Notes: generated from the sequence alone by a model not told the origin. Shown: positions 21,636-31,104, counted from the first letter of the stretch. The stretch: 64,000 nucleotides of DNA from Sphingomonas pseudosanguinis (GCF_014196255.1 NZ_JACIDH010000016.1:1-64000), one strand, 5' to 3'. Numbers and translations are program-made.

Positions 21636-22751
21636 TTATACCCGCATCGGCATCAGCACGTAGAGCGCGGGCGACTTGTCGTTCTCGCGGATCAGCGTCG
21701 GCGCGGCGGCGTCGGCCAGGTGGACTTCGACCAGGTCGCTGTCGATCTGCGCCAGGATGTCGAGCAGATAGCGGCTGTTGAAGCCGATCTCGAAGCCCGG
21801 CGACGTATATTCGCCCGGTACCTCTTCCGATGCGGTGCCGTTCTCGGGGCTGGTCACCGACAGGGTGATCCGGTCGCGGTCCAGCGCCATCTTCACCGCG
21901 CGGGTCTTCTCCGTCGCGATGGTCGACACGCGGTCGACGCCCTGCATGAACGCCTTGGGGTCGAGCTTCAGGATCTTGTCGTTCGCGGTCGGGATGACGC
22001 GGCTGTAATCGGGGAAGGTGCCGTCGATCAGCTTGGAGGTCAGGATCGCCTGGCCCAGGTCGAAACGGATCTTGGTGCCCGACAGCGACACGCCGACCGA
22101 GCCGTCGACCTCGTCGAGCAGCTTGCGCAGCTCGGCGACGCACTTCCGCGGGACGATCACGTCGGGCATGCCCTCGGCACCCTGCGGACGCTCGATGGTG
22201 ACGCGCGCCAGACGGTGGCCGTCGGTCGCGGCGGCCTTCAGCACGGGCGCGCCATTATCCTCGGCGACGTGCAGGAAGATACCATTGAGATAATAACGCG
22301 TCTCTTCGGTCGAAATGGCGAAGCGCGTCTTGTCGATGATCTGCTTGAGCAGCTCGACCGACAGCTCGAACTGGGTCGGCAGCTCACCCTCGGCGATGAC
22401 CGGGAAGTCGTCGCGCGGCAGCGTGCCGAGCGAGAAGCGCGCGCGGCCCGCCACGATGGTCATGCGCCCCTCGGCGGCGGTCAGCTGGACCTGCGCGCCC
22501 TCGGGCAGCTTACGCGCGATGTCGAACAGCGTATGCGCCGACACGGTGGTCGAGCCCGGCTGGTCGACCGCCGCCATCACGCTGTCGTTGATCTGGAGGT
22601 CGAGGTCGGTCGCCATCATGCGCAGCTGGCCCTCGGCCGTTGCCTCCAGCAGCACGTTGGAGAGGATCGGAATCGTGTTCCGCCGCTCCACCACCGACTG
22701 GACATGGCTCAATCCCTTGAGCAGCGTTGCGCGTTCGATCGTCGCCTTCAT
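21636..22751 (-). CDS. dnaN: DNA polymerase III beta subunit (sliding clamp)
   Basis: A 371-residue clamp protein. Its start MKATIERATLLKGLSHVQSV, the segments IPILSNVLLEA, ATDLDLQI, RYYLNGIFLH and ATDGHRLA, and the C-terminal YVLMPMRV (clamp-loader and peptide-binding edge) are all characteristic. It tethers polymerase III to DNA and is a hub for repair proteins. It is upstream of recF on the same strand and is separated from it by a family A repeat. Confidence 0.97.
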   Translation of the reverse strand: MKATIERATLLKGLSHVQSVVERRNTIPILSNVLLEATAEGQLRMMATDLDLQINDSVMAAVDQPGSTTVSAHTLFDIARKLPEGAQVQLTAAEGRMTIVAGRARFSLGTLPRDDFPVIAEGELPTQFELSVELLKQIIDKTRFAISTEETRYYLNGIFLHVAEDNGAPVLKAAATDGHRLARVTIERPQGAEGMPDVIVPRKCVAELRKLLDEVDGSVGVSLSGTKIRFDLGQAILTSKLIDGTFPDYSRVIPTANDKILKLDPKAFMQGVDRVSTIATEKTRAVKMALDRDRITLSVTSPENGTASEEVPGEYTSPGFEIGFNSRYLLDILAQIDSDLVEVHLADAAAPTLIRENDKSPALYVLMPMRV

Positions 22752-22829
22752 CTCGAAATCCCCCGCCGGAACGACCGCATGGTCCGATTCCGATAGTGAT
22801 AAATGGCCTTGGTTCCTACCCGCGAAGAA

Positions 22830-22854
22830 GGGGCCGGAGCAAGGCTCCGACCCC
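22830..22854 (-). terminator. Possible terminator hairpin after the outer-membrane barrel gene
   Basis: GGGG-CCGGAGC, loop AAG, GCTCCG-A-CCCC forms a hairpin with one mismatch, 48 bases after the barrel gene on the minus strand. Beyond it the minus strand reads TTCTTC, only weakly T-rich. Confidence 0.45.
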
Positions 22855-22901
22855 TCCAACATTGGGGTAAAACCACCGTTAATGTGGAAAACCGCCTGTC
22901 G

Positions 22902-23516
22902 TCAGAAGCGCAGGCCCAGACCGGCCATCAACTGGTGGCGGTTCGGGTTGATGCCGACGCCGTCCAGCTCGTCATAATGCGAGTAGCGATATTCGCCCTT
23001 CACGAAGGTGTTGGGGCTGATCGCATATTCGAGACCGGCGCCCAGGCGATAGCCGCCGACTTCCTGCGAATTGACGGTGGTGACGCCCGCCGTGGTGTAG
23101 CGCGCATCGAACTTGGCGTTGGTGTAGCCGGCCTTCACATAGCCGAGTGCGACGGGCGAGATCGCATAGCCGACACGCGCGCCGGCATAGAGGTCACGCC
23201 CCGCGCCCAGGCGGAATTCGTCGCCGGGCACGCGGATGCCGTTGCTGCGCGTGTCCGAGCTGCTGCCCGAGATTTCACCCTCGGCGCCCAGGATCACCGG
23301 GCCGGCGGGGATGTCATAGCCGATGCCGGCGCCATAAAGCACGCCGTCGCTCGAGCTGCTGTCCTGACCCTGACGATCGTTCAGGCTGTCATAGCCGATC
23401 AAACCCTCGACGCGGAAACCGGTGAAGGGCTGGCCCGTGGTCGTCTGGGCGGCAGCCGGCGCGGCGGCGGCGAGGACGGCCGAGGTCGCCAGGGTGGCGA
23501 GCATGAGCTTACGCAT
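22902..23516 (-). CDS. Outer-membrane beta-barrel protein (Omp25/OmpW-like)
   Basis: A 204-residue protein with a signal peptide (VLAAAAPAAAQ) and a mature part of alternating amphipathic strands: FRVEGLIGYDSL, VLYGAGIGYDI, DLYAGARVGYAI, YVKAGYTNA, YRLGAGLEYAI, VKGEYRYSHYD and the terminal Phe of LMAGLGLRF. This is an eight-strand barrel of the Omp25 or porin-like opacity family of Alphaproteobacteria. Function is likely structural or in envelope stability. A single gene, with its own hairpin downstream. Confidence 0.88.
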   Translation of the reverse strand: MRKLMLATLATSAVLAAAAPAAAQTTTGQPFTGFRVEGLIGYDSLNDRQGQDSSSSDGVLYGAGIGYDIPAGPVILGAEGEISGSSSDTRSNGIRVPGDEFRLGAGRDLYAGARVGYAISPVALGYVKAGYTNAKFDARYTTAGVTTVNSQEVGGYRLGAGLEYAISPNTFVKGEYRYSHYDELDGVGINPNRHQLMAGLGLRF

Positions 23517-23657
23517 AAACTACTCCGTTACTGTACAGGCCGCCGTTACAATGGCGGTCGGGGGCTTAAATGGCGCGGAACGGCCTGCGTTGCATGAACC
23601 TCAGCTAAACAGGAAAAAGCGTTGCATCTGCGCAACAGCCGCGACAGGGAGCGAACC

Positions 23658-24314
23658 ATGTCGACCGCCACCGCCCTGCCCCCGCGACGCGGGCGCGACT
23701 TCATCGCCCGGCATGGCGAGACGGTGTTCAACCGGATCGGACGCATCCAGGGCGACCGGGTTGATCTCCACACACCCCTGACCCGGCGGGGTTTCGCACA
23801 GGCTGAGGCGATCGGCGAAGCGCTGTCCGCCCGGATGGGCGAGTCGCCCGCGCTGACGCTCTGGTCCTCGCCCACCGGCCGCGCGCTCCAGACGCTGGCG
23901 GTGATCGCCGAGCATCTGCACCTCGACTGGCATGCCACGCGGCAGGATGTGCGGCTGATCGAGCTGGGCTTTGGCAGCTGGGGCGGCGAGACGCTGACCG
24001 AGTTGGCCGCGCGCCACGGCCCGGTGGTCCATCCGCACGGCATGGCGGTCGGTGCGCCCGATGGCGAGATCTATCCGGCGATGGCGGCGCGGCTGGCGGC
24101 TTGGTTGTCCGACACCCACGATCATGACGGCGACCGGCTGATCGTGATGCATGGCCTGTCCAGCCGGGTGCTGCGCGGGCTGATGCTCGGCCTGCCCGAC
24201 GATCCCCATTGCGGCGTGCCGGTGGCCGAGCGCCTGCCGCAGGGGTCGATCGTCATGATCGCGGACGGCGCCGAGTCGTTGATCCATCGCGGCATGGGTG
24301 CGGCGGCGACGTGA
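23658..24314 (+). CDS. Histidine phosphatase family protein
   Basis: A 218-residue member of the phosphoglycerate-mutase-like superfamily. The catalytic ARHGETVFNRIGRIQGD motif lies at about 18-34 (RHG with phospho-His), the second Arg in SSPTGRALQT, acidic LIELGFGSWGGE, and the second His in VMHGLSSRV. This is a broad-specificity phosphatase; the substrate cannot be told. The start follows CAGGGAG. The downstream gene overlaps its stop by GTGA, suggesting a two-gene operon. Confidence 0.85.
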   Translation: MSTATALPPRRGRDFIARHGETVFNRIGRIQGDRVDLHTPLTRRGFAQAEAIGEALSARMGESPALTLWSSPTGRALQTLAVIAEHLHLDWHATRQDVRLIELGFGSWGGETLTELAARHGPVVHPHGMAVGAPDGEIYPAMAARLAAWLSDTHDHDGDRLIVMHGLSSRVLRGLMLGLPDDPHCGVPVAERLPQGSIVMIADGAESLIHRGMGAAAT

Positions 24315-24784
24315 GCGGGCGGGCGGCGTTGTTGCTGGGGATCGCGTTGCTGGCGACGCCGCTCGCCGCGCGGCAGACGATCGGCGTCTACAAGGGCTGG
24401 GGCGCGTTTCGCGATCCCGACCGCTGCTATGCGATCGCCCAGCCCGTGCTTGCCAATGGCCGCCCCGGCGGGTTCGCCACCGTCGCCACCTGGCCCGCCC
24501 GGCGACTGCGCGCGTCCTTCCACCTGCACCTCAGCGCCGCGCGCGACCGCGCCGCGCCGGTGACGCTGGCGATCGGCGAGCGCCGTTTTCCGCTGGTCGG
24601 CACCGACCGCGACGTCTGGGCCCCCGATGGCGCCACCGACCATGCGCTGGTCATGGCGATGCGATCGGGCCGCAGCATGAGCGTCTCCGCCGTCGACCCG
24701 CGCCGCCGCCCCTTCGCCGACACCTATGCACTGGCCGGCGCGGCCGCCGCCATCGATGCGGCGACGCTGGCGTGTGTGGGGTGA
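24311..24784 (+). CDS. Exported protein of unknown function
   Basis: A 157-residue protein with a signal peptide (ALLLGIALLATPLAARQ). The mature part has GWGAFRDPDRCYAIAQPV and a closing ATLACVG, two cysteines that could pair. The pattern of W, CYAIAQ, then beta-rich RRLRASFHLHLS and FPLVGTDRDVWAPDG faintly resembles invasion-associated locus B (IalB)-like proteins, but this is a guess. The GTG overlaps the phosphatase stop. A family A repeat follows. Confidence 0.6.
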   Translation: MSGRAALLLGIALLATPLAARQTIGVYKGWGAFRDPDRCYAIAQPVLANGRPGGFATVATWPARRLRASFHLHLSAARDRAAPVTLAIGERRFPLVGTDRDVWAPDGATDHALVMAMRSGRSMSVSAVDPRRRPFADTYALAGAAAAIDAATLACVG

Positions 24785-24790
24785 ACTCCA

Positions 24791-24918
24791 ATCCTCCCCG
24801 GTACGGGGAGGGGGACCATGCGCAGCATGGTGGAGGGGGCATGCGGCACAGGACGTCCTATGTGGCACGCCCCCTCCGTCAGCGCTACGCGCTGCCACCT
24901 CCCCTTGCAGGGGAGGAT
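24791..24918. repeat. Family A composite repeat
   Basis: Outer hairpins CCTCCCCGGTACGGGGAGG and CTCCCCTTGCAGGGGAGG. It ends GGGAGGAT about 35 bases before the rlmN start and does not touch the coding region. Confidence 0.85.
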
Positions 24919-24952
24919 GGAAATCGCCGCGATTTTACGCTATGGCCGCGCG

Positions 24953-26161
24953 ATGCAGACAGTTTTGGCCGCCCCCATGCCCATCCCCGGGCACATCGAT
25001 CCCGTGCCCGTGCCGCGTGGCGTGCAGCCGCGCCCCGATGGTCGTGTCGACCTGATCGGCCTGACCAAGGAACAGTTACGCGAGGCGTTGCTGTCCGCCG
25101 GCATGGAGCTGAAACAGGCCAAGCTGCGCTCGAAGCAGATCTGGCATTGGCTCTACAATCGCGGCGCGACGCGGTTCGCCGACATGACCGACATCGCCAA
25201 GGCGCAGCATCCCTGGCTGGAGGAGCGTTTCGTTATCGGCCGTCCCGAGGTGGTCGAGGCGCAGGTGTCGAGCGACGGCACGCGCAAATGGCTGCTCCGT
25301 TCGCCCGATGGGCAGGATTACGAGATGGTGTTCATCCCCGACGCCGATCGGGGCACCTTGTGCGTATCGAGCCAGGTCGGCTGTACGCTGAACTGCCGTT
25401 TCTGCCACACCGGCACGATGCGGCTGGTGCGCAACCTGACCGCGGGCGAGATTGTCGGGCAGGTGATGCTGGCGCGCGACTCGCTCGGCGAATGGCCCAG
25501 CCAGCCGGAAGGCCGGATGCTGACCAACATCGTCATGATGGGCATGGGCGAGCCGCTCTATAATTTCGATGCGGTGCGCGATGCGCTGAAGCTGGTGATG
25601 GACGGCGATGGCCTGGCGCTGTCCAAGCGTCGCATTACCCTGTCGACCAGCGGCGTCGTGCCGATGATGGCGCGCGCGGGCGCGGAGATCGGCGTGAACC
25701 TGGCCGTGTCGCTCCATGCCGTCACCAAGGACGTGCGCGACGAACTGGTGCCGCTGAACAAGAAATACGGCATCGAGGAGCTGTTGCAGGCGTGCGCCGA
25801 CTATCCCGGTGCGAACAACGCCCGGCGCATCACGTTCGAATATGTGATGCTGAAGGACAAGAACGACTCGGACGCCGATGCGCATGAGCTGGTCCGGCTG
25901 CTGCGCCATTACGACCTGCCCGCCAAGGTGAACCTGATCCCGTTCAACCCCTGGCCCGGTGCCGATTACGAATGCTCGACGCCGGAGCGCATCCGCCGCT
26001 TCTCCGACATCGTGTTCGAGGGCGGCATCTCCGCGCCTGTCCGCACCCCGCGTGGGCGCGACATCGACGCGGCCTGCGGCCAGTTGAAGACCGCCGCCGA
26101 GAAGAAGAGCCGCGCGCAGCTCGACCGCGAGGCGGAAGAGAAGTTCGCGGCCTTGGGGTGA
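24953..26161 (+). CDS. rlmN: Dual-specificity RNA methyltransferase RlmN
   Basis: A 402-residue radical-SAM enzyme that puts methyl groups on C2 of adenosine 2503 in 23S rRNA and A37 of some tRNAs. The [4Fe-4S] ligands are in [11 protein letters not shown], a CxxxCxxC motif (about 136-144), with the following [11 protein letters not shown] and [14 protein letters not shown] helical N-terminal domain ([13 protein letters not shown]) binds the RNA. The C-terminal [12 protein letters not shown] holds the second catalytic Cys region. An ATG at 24977 could be used instead. Confidence 0.94.
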   Translation: MQTVLAAPMPIPGHIDPVPVPRGVQPRPDGRVDLIGLTKEQLREALLSAGMELKQAKLRSKQIWHWLYNRGATRFADMTDIAKAQHPWLEERFVIGRPEVVEAQVSSDGTRKWLLRSPDGQDYEMVFIPDADRGTLCVSSQVGCTLNCRFCHTGTMRLVRNLTAGEIVGQVMLARDSLGEWPSQPEGRMLTNIVMMGMGEPLYNFDAVRDALKLVMDGDGLALSKRRITLSTSGVVPMMARAGAEIGVNLAVSLHAVTKDVRDELVPLNKKYGIEELLQACADYPGANNARRITFEYVMLKDKNDSDADAHELVRLLRHYDLPAKVNLIPFNPWPGADYECSTPERIRRFSDIVFEGGISAPVRTPRGRDIDAACGQLKTAAEKKSRAQLDREAEEKFAALG

Positions 26162-26165
26162 ACCC

Positions 26166-26294
26166 ATCCTCCCCGGCACGGGGAGGTGGCAGGGCGCAGC
26201 CCTGACGGAGGGGGGCTTCCACACAGGACGTCCTTTGCGGAACGCCCCCTCCACCAGCTTCGCTGGTCCCCCTCCCCTTGCAGGGGAGGAATAG
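26166..26294. repeat. Family A composite repeat
   Basis: Outer hairpins CCTCCCCGGCACGGGGAGG and CTCCCCTTGCAGGGGAGG, inner hairpins GGGCGCAGCCC and CCAGCTTCGCTGG. The end reads GGAGGAATAG, a boundary shared by several copies. Confidence 0.86.
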
Positions 26295-26360
26295 GCTCTT
26301 CGCTTGAACCACCGTCGGCGGTGAGGCACTGTTGCGCCGCATCATGCGTTACCCCATCCG

Positions 26361-27122
26361 ATGATCGACTGGACCTTTCTCGCACTGGCCGCCGCCGGGG
26401 GCTTTGTCGGGGGTGCGATGAATGCGCTGGCGGGTGGGGGCAGCTTCTCGACCATGCCGACGCTGATCGCGCTGGGGCTGCCCTCCACCATCGCCAACGC
26501 CACCTCCAATGTCGCGCTCCAGCCCGCCGCCATGGCCAGCGTCTGGGCCTATCGCCATGGGCTGGAACCGGTGATGGGCGTGTCGATGCGGCGCATGGCC
26601 GTGCTCACCTTCGTCTTCGCGCTGTTGGGCAGCATCCTGCTGTTCCTAACCCCGCCGCGCGCCTTCGACCTGATCGTACCCTGGCTGCTGCTGACCGCGA
26701 CGCTGGCGATCGCGGGCGGGCGGCATGCCTCGGACTGGCTGGCGCGGGTCGCCCGGCCAGGGCCGCGCGCGCTGATGGGCGCGCAGGCGGTGCTGGGTGT
26801 CTATGGCGGCTATTTCGGCGGCGGCATCGGCATGATGCTGACCGCCGCCTGGGGATTGCTGTCGGGGCGCAATCCGGCGCAGCTCGCCGCCCCGCGCACG
26901 CTGATGTTGGCGACCGCCAATGCCGCGGCGACCCTGGTCTTCGTCGTCACCGGCATGGTCGCTTGGGCCCAGTGCGTGCCGATGCTGCTGGGCGGGATCG
27001 TCGGCGGGTGGAGCGGCGCGCTGATCGGTCGCAAGCTGCCCGCCGGGCTGATCCGCGCCTGGACGCTGTTGCTCACCACCGTCACCACGCTGGTCTTCTT
27101 CTGGCGGGGCTATATCGCTTGA
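26361..27122 (+). CDS. TauE/SafE family membrane transporter
   Basis: A 253-residue protein with about seven transmembrane helices. The N-terminal GGFVGGAMNALAGGGSFSTMPTLIALGLP and the second-half repeat GVYGGYFGGGIGMMLTAAWGLL are the paired signature of the TauE/SafE (sulfite/taurine export, DUF81) family. It probably exports a small organic or sulfur anion. A single gene, directly followed by convergent transcription. Confidence 0.9.
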   Translation: MIDWTFLALAAAGGFVGGAMNALAGGGSFSTMPTLIALGLPSTIANATSNVALQPAAMASVWAYRHGLEPVMGVSMRRMAVLTFVFALLGSILLFLTPPRAFDLIVPWLLLTATLAIAGGRHASDWLARVARPGPRALMGAQAVLGVYGGYFGGGIGMMLTAAWGLLSGRNPAQLAAPRTLMLATANAAATLVFVVTGMVAWAQCVPMLLGGIVGGWSGALIGRKLPAGLIRAWTLLLTTVTTLVFFWRGYIA

Positions 27123-27162
27123 GCCCCCCGCCCCTGCGCCTGCCCATGCCCTAGGGCAAGGA

Positions 27163-27621
27163 TCAGGCGGTGGTGCCGGTGGCATAGGACAGCGGCAGCA
27201 GGTTTGCCGGCACCGGCGACCCCAGATCCGCCATCAGTGCCCGGAGATGGGTCTCCTCGTCGCGCAGGAATTGCAGGATGGTCGGGCGCAGCCCCAGCGC
27301 CGCGGCGCGGTATCCATTCCAGTCCGCGGCGATCGCATCGGCCGACCAGACCGAAACAAAGGCCGAAATCTTCTGCCGATAGGCGGGGATTGCCGCGCGC
27401 AGGGCCAGCATCGCGGCGCCGCCGGGCGAGTCCGCATGCTGCTCGGCGATGGGGAAGACGACATCGTTCAGGAATTGCATGCGCACCCGCCCGGCCTGCG
27501 CCATCTGCCACCGAACGGCCGACAGCGCCGTCCGATCGGGGGTAACCGACTGGCACAGCGCATGATGCTCACGCATCGCCTTCAGAATGTCGCCATGGAA
27601 GGCCTGAAGTTCGGACAGCAT
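27163..27621 (-). CDS. Hemerythrin-like helical protein (tentative)
   Basis: A 152-residue all-helical protein. Residues fitting a hemerythrin-type four-helix bundle are visible: HGDILKAMREHHALC, IAEQHAD, and a late FLRDEETHLRALMADLG with E and H. No second HxxxE in the usual spacing is clearly seen, so iron binding is uncertain. It is on the opposite strand to its neighbours and has no evident operon. Confidence 0.4.
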   Translation of the reverse strand: MLSELQAFHGDILKAMREHHALCQSVTPDRTALSAVRWQMAQAGRVRMQFLNDVVFPIAEQHADSPGGAAMLALRAAIPAYRQKISAFVSVWSADAIAADWNGYRAAALGLRPTILQFLRDEETHLRALMADLGSPVPANLLPLSYATGTTA

Positions 27622-27925
27622 CGAAAACCTCGAAGGATCGAAATGCGCGTCACGACGACCCGCCCCGCACGTCGCCGCTGGGGAGCATCGTCATGGACCG
27701 CGCGACGTGATGCCCCCCCCGGGTCAAACCGCACGTTGGAGCCAGTGGCGAACCATGGCTCCGTTTCCTGAAATCGATTTAACGCTAACATCGCGTCGTT
27801 AATTTTAAATGAAGGTCATGGCAACGATCTGCGGTAACGATCCGCCCACGCACTTCATCATCGGTTCAGGGCGCGACCCCAAGATTATGACGCCTCCGTA
27901 CCGAGAGGCGCCGAGGGGGAGAGAC
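27622..27925. other. Intergenic region between divergent genes
   Basis: About 300 bases, with a short AT-richer stretch (TTAATTTTAAATGAAGG) around 27797-27815. No repeat, RNA or strong promoter could be named. The part from 27809 can be read as an N-terminal extension of the EF-hand gene, but this lacks the signal peptide position expected. Confidence 0.4.
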
Positions 27926-28294
27926 ATGATGTTCGGGCTATGCCTGGTCCTGGCTTTGCAAATCGCCATGTCGCCGATCACGCCGCCCGGATCACCGGCG
28001 CGCGAATTGAAGATCGACATGGCCTTTGACGAGGCGTTTTTCGATGCGGCCGATCGCAACCACGATCAGCGGCTGACGCTCGCCGAACTGACCGCCGCGA
28101 TGGAACAGCGTATCGAGCGCAGCTTCGCCGCGCATGCCGAGGCGAATGCCAAGGTTCCGCTCGACAAGCGCAGCGCGATGGCGCGTGAATTTTCCGAAAA
28201 CATCTTCCGTCTGCTCGACGTCGATTCGGACCGGCTGCTGACCTTCGCCGAATTCACCAAGGGCGCCACCCGCAAGACGCCCGCCATAAGCTGA
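27926..28294 (+). CDS. Exported EF-hand calcium-binding protein
   Basis: A 122-residue protein. A signal peptide (MMFGLCLVLALQIAMS) is followed by two EF-hand loops: DRNHDQRLTLAE (Asp, Asn, Asp, Thr, Glu at ligand positions) and DVDSDRLLTFAE. Between them is a basic linker, KVPLDKRSAMAREFSE. It may bind Ca2+ in the periplasm. The start with GGGGGAGA upstream is chosen because it leaves the signal peptide at the N-terminus. Alternative second ATG one codon later. Confidence 0.82.
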   Translation: MMFGLCLVLALQIAMSPITPPGSPARELKIDMAFDEAFFDAADRNHDQRLTLAELTAAMEQRIERSFAAHAEANAKVPLDKRSAMAREFSENIFRLLDVDSDRLLTFAEFTKGATRKTPAIS

Positions 28295-28339
28295 CGAAAC
28301 CCGAAGGGCGGCCAATCCGCCCTCCGGGTCCGGGCGTCG

Positions 28340-28888
28340 TTACTGCGCCGTATCGCAGTCGCCGATGCGGCGGCCTTCGATATGGATCTTCTGCGACATC
28401 GGATGCGCGCCGGTCATCTCCATCTGCTGATCGGTGGTGAAGCTGGTCGCGGTGAAGGTGCCGGTGGTCTTGCTCTTCATCGTCATGTCGCCGGGCATCT
28501 TGCAGGTCAGGTCGCTTTCGACCTTGCCGCCCGCGAAGTTCGAGCTGTTGATCGTGCAGTCCGAGCCCGCGCCCTTCAACAGTTCCGCCGGCCCCTTGGC
28601 CGCCTGTTCGGGGGTGACGCAGACGCTGTTGGTCTGGGCGGGCGGGTTCGCGCTGACGCCCTTGGGCATGTTCGCCATCTTCAGGTCGCTGACCTGGGTC
28701 CTGATCTCCCATTTGCCGGGCTGGAGATTGGCGGCGGGCGAGCCTTCGCCGCTGCGGCTTTCGGTCACTTCGCCGGTCGCGGCATTGGTCGTCACCGTGG
28801 TCGAACCGGTCTTCTGATCGCACGCCGCCAAGGACAGCGCACCAACGAGAATCAGGGGGCCAAATGCTTTCACGAACCACTCTCCCAT
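28340..28888 (-). CDS. DUF3617-type lipoprotein
   Basis: A 182-residue lipoprotein with lipobox LSLAAC near residue 23 and a mature domain resembling DUF3617: LQPGKWEIRTQV, SVCVTPEQAAKG, CKMPGDMTMKSKTTGTF and a C-terminal GRRIGDCD. Cys residues suggest two disulfides. Proteins of this kind are common in Sphingomonadaceae and have no known function. Opposite strand to the EF-hand gene. Confidence 0.78.
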   Translation of the reverse strand: MGEWFVKAFGPLILVGALSLAACDQKTGSTTVTTNAATGEVTESRSGEGSPAANLQPGKWEIRTQVSDLKMANMPKGVSANPPAQTNSVCVTPEQAAKGPAELLKGAGSDCTINSSNFAGGKVESDLTCKMPGDMTMKSKTTGTFTATSFTTDQQMEMTGAHPMSQKIHIEGRRIGDCDTAQ

Positions 28889-28960
28889 AGTGTTAAGCCC
28901 AGACACGATAACAGGAATTTTCCGCGCCGCCCATGGCCGCGGACCGGTCCGCGCCGATCC

Positions 28961-29581
28961 TCAACCCGGCCGCCGCATTTCGAAACGGGCGGCTTCGGTG
29001 ATCTCGAAATAATCCGCCGGGCCGCCGCCGCGCAGGATCGGGCGCGCGCGGGCGGTCTGATAGATGCCGTCGTCGATCATCGCGGTGGCGATATGGATGC
29101 CCACCGCCTCGCCCAGGACCAGCCACTGGTCGAGCTCGCGCCCCTCCTTGGTTTCCAGCCGGATCAGCTGGGTCAGCCGGCATTCGAACGACACCGGGCT
29201 GGCCGCCACGCGCGGCGCCGCGACCAGCTTGCCCTCGGCTATCGCCAACCCGGACAGCGTGAACTCGTCCACCTCGGGCCCGACCATCGCCGCGCTGGCG
29301 TTCATCGGTTCGGCCAGATCCACGGTCGCCAGGTTCCAGGTGAAGACCTTGGTATCCGCGATATTGGCGACCGAATCCTTCCACCCCTGCGACGCGAAGC
29401 CGAGCAGCGGCGGGCGGTAGTTGAACAGGTTGAAAAAGCTGTAGGGTGCCAGATTGTTGACGCCCGCGCGCGACCGGCTGCCGATCCAGCCGATCGGTCG
29501 CGGGGCGACGATGGCGTTCAAGGGATCATGCGCCAGCCCATGGCCGTTGACGGGTTCGTAGAAATGCCAATCCTCGGTCAT
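28961..29581 (-). CDS. Flavin reductase-like domain protein
   Basis: A 206-residue FMN-binding split-barrel protein. RPIGWIGSRSRAGVNNLAPYSFFNLFNYRPPLLGF is the FMN-binding signature near the N-terminus; TWNLATVDLAEPMNASA and FECRLTQLI follow. It is probably an NAD(P)H-dependent flavin oxidoreductase or a flavin-bound oxidoreductase. The start lies only 24 bases from the start of the divergent cytochrome b gene, so the two promoters overlap and may share regulation. Confidence 0.85.
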   Translation of the reverse strand: MTEDWHFYEPVNGHGLAHDPLNAIVAPRPIGWIGSRSRAGVNNLAPYSFFNLFNYRPPLLGFASQGWKDSVANIADTKVFTWNLATVDLAEPMNASAAMVGPEVDEFTLSGLAIAEGKLVAAPRVAASPVSFECRLTQLIRLETKEGRELDQWLVLGEAVGIHIATAMIDDGIYQTARARPILRGGGPADYFEITEAARFEMRRPG

Positions 29582-29605
29582 GCTTGCCCCGTCGGAGAAG
29601 AGTTG

Positions 29606-30334
29606 ATGGAATCCCAAACGCCGCCAGACCCGCAAGGAGCCGATCGGCCGCGCGTCATCCGCCGCCATGGTGTCGTGACGCGGGTGTGGCACTGGGTCAA
29701 CGCGGTGGCGGTACTGATCCTGCTGGGGTCGGGGCTGGGCATCTCCAACGCGCATCCCCGGCTCTATTGGGGGCGGTACGGCGCCAATTTCGATCCCGCC
29801 TGGGCGACCCTGCCGCGCTTTCCGCGCTGGCTGACCATTCCCGCCAATTACAATCTCGCGATCTCGCGGCGCTGGCATCTGCTCTTCGCGCTGGTGCTGG
29901 GCTTCGGGCTGCTCGCCTATATGATCGGCGGGCTGGTGACGCGGCATTTCCAGCGCGACCTGCGCATCCGGGGGCGTGAGCTACGCCCCACCGCGCTCTG
30001 GGCCGATCTGAAGCAGCATCTGGCCTTCCGCTTTCACGACCCGCGCGATCCGCGTGCGTATAATCTGTTCCAGAAGCTCAGCTATGTGCTGGTCCTGTTC
30101 GTCGCGCTGCCGCTCGCCATCCTGACCGGCATCGCGCTGTCGCCGGGGATGAACGCGGCCTGGCCCTGGGTGCTGGAGATATTGGGCGGGCGGCAATCGG
30201 CGCGCTCGATCCACTTCATCACCGCCAGCGTGCTGGCACTTTTCACCATCGTCCATCTCGTGCTCGTCATCCTGGCGGGTGCGGGCAATGAGGTGCGTTC
30301 GATGATTACCGGCCGTTGGAGGGTGCCCGAATGA
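29606..30334 (+). CDS. Cytochrome b561-type membrane haem protein
   Basis: A 242-residue inner-membrane protein with four or five helices. His residues likely to ligate b-haems include RVWHWVNAVAVLILLGSGLG, RRWHLLFALVLGF, and HFITASVLALFTIVHLVLV. This is the pattern of the cytochrome b561/Ni-hydrogenase b subunit group that passes quinol electrons outward. The next gene overlaps its stop (ATGA) and codes for a molybdoenzyme, so this is the probable electron donor of that enzyme. Confidence 0.88.
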   Translation: MESQTPPDPQGADRPRVIRRHGVVTRVWHWVNAVAVLILLGSGLGISNAHPRLYWGRYGANFDPAWATLPRFPRWLTIPANYNLAISRRWHLLFALVLGFGLLAYMIGGLVTRHFQRDLRIRGRELRPTALWADLKQHLAFRFHDPRDPRAYNLFQKLSYVLVLFVALPLAILTGIALSPGMNAAWPWVLEILGGRQSARSIHFITASVLALFTIVHLVLVILAGAGNEVRSMITGRWRVPE

Positions 30335-31086
30335 TCCCCGAGTTGATCCGGCGCCGTGCCATCCTGACCGGCGGTGCGGGGCTGCTCCTCGCAGGCTGCG
30401 ACAAGATCATCCAGCAGCCGACCGCGCGCAAGATCCTGTTCGCGGGGGAGGATATGCAAAAGGGCCTGCAACGCGCGCTGATGGACCGGGGTGCACTCGC
30501 CCCCGAATATCGCCGCGACCAGATGTCGCCCGTGTTCCGCACCAACGGCACGCGCGATCCGGGGACGCCGGAATATCGGGCGCTGGTCGAAAACCGTTTT
30601 CAGGACTGGCGGCTGAAGGTTGGCGGGCTGGTCGGCACGCCCCTGTCGCTCTCGCTGCGCCAGATCGGCGAGTTTCCCGCGCGCCGCCAGATCACCCGCC
30701 ACGACTGTGTCGAGGGGTGGAGTGCGATCGGCGAATGGACGGGGCCGATGCTGGGCAATGTGCTGAAGGCCGCGAACATCAGCGACCGCGCCCGCTATGT
30801 CGTCTTCACCTGCGCCGACCTTTATGGCGGCCAGCCCTATTATGAATCGCTCGACCTGATCGATGCCTTCCACCCCCAGACGATCCTGGCCTGGGGGATG
30901 AACGGCCGGATGCTGGATGTCGGGCATGGCGCGCCGCTGCGGCTGCGGGTCGAGCGGCAATTGGGCTATAAGCACGCCAAATATCTGATGCGGATCGATG
31001 CGGTCGACAGCCTGTCCAACATAGGTTTGGGCAAGGGCGGGTATTGGGAAGACCATGTCGATTATGACTGGTATGCCGGTATTTAA
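30331..31086 (+). CDS. Exported molybdopterin-dependent oxidoreductase (sulfite oxidase fold)
   Basis: A 251-residue protein of the sulfite oxidase/MsrP superfamily. The N-terminus IRRRAILTGGAGLLLAGC combines a twin-Arg with a lipobox; the Cys at 23 may be lipid-anchored. Cys 126 in TRHDCVEGWSAIGEWTG is the expected molybdenum ligand. Later DLIDAFHPQTILAWGMNG and the tail KAYKHAKYL-type segment (LGYKHAKYLMRI) fit the family. Like MsrP, it may reduce oxidised periplasmic substrates such as methionine sulfoxide, using the overlapping cytochrome b as partner; this is inferred. Confidence 0.85.
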   Translation: MIPELIRRRAILTGGAGLLLAGCDKIIQQPTARKILFAGEDMQKGLQRALMDRGALAPEYRRDQMSPVFRTNGTRDPGTPEYRALVENRFQDWRLKVGGLVGTPLSLSLRQIGEFPARRQITRHDCVEGWSAIGEWTGPMLGNVLKAANISDRARYVVFTCADLYGGQPYYESLDLIDAFHPQTILAWGMNGRMLDVGHGAPLRLRVERQLGYKHAKYLMRIDAVDSLSNIGLGKGGYWEDHVDYDWYAGI

Positions 31087-31104
31087 GGCACTAGGCGGTG
31101 CCAT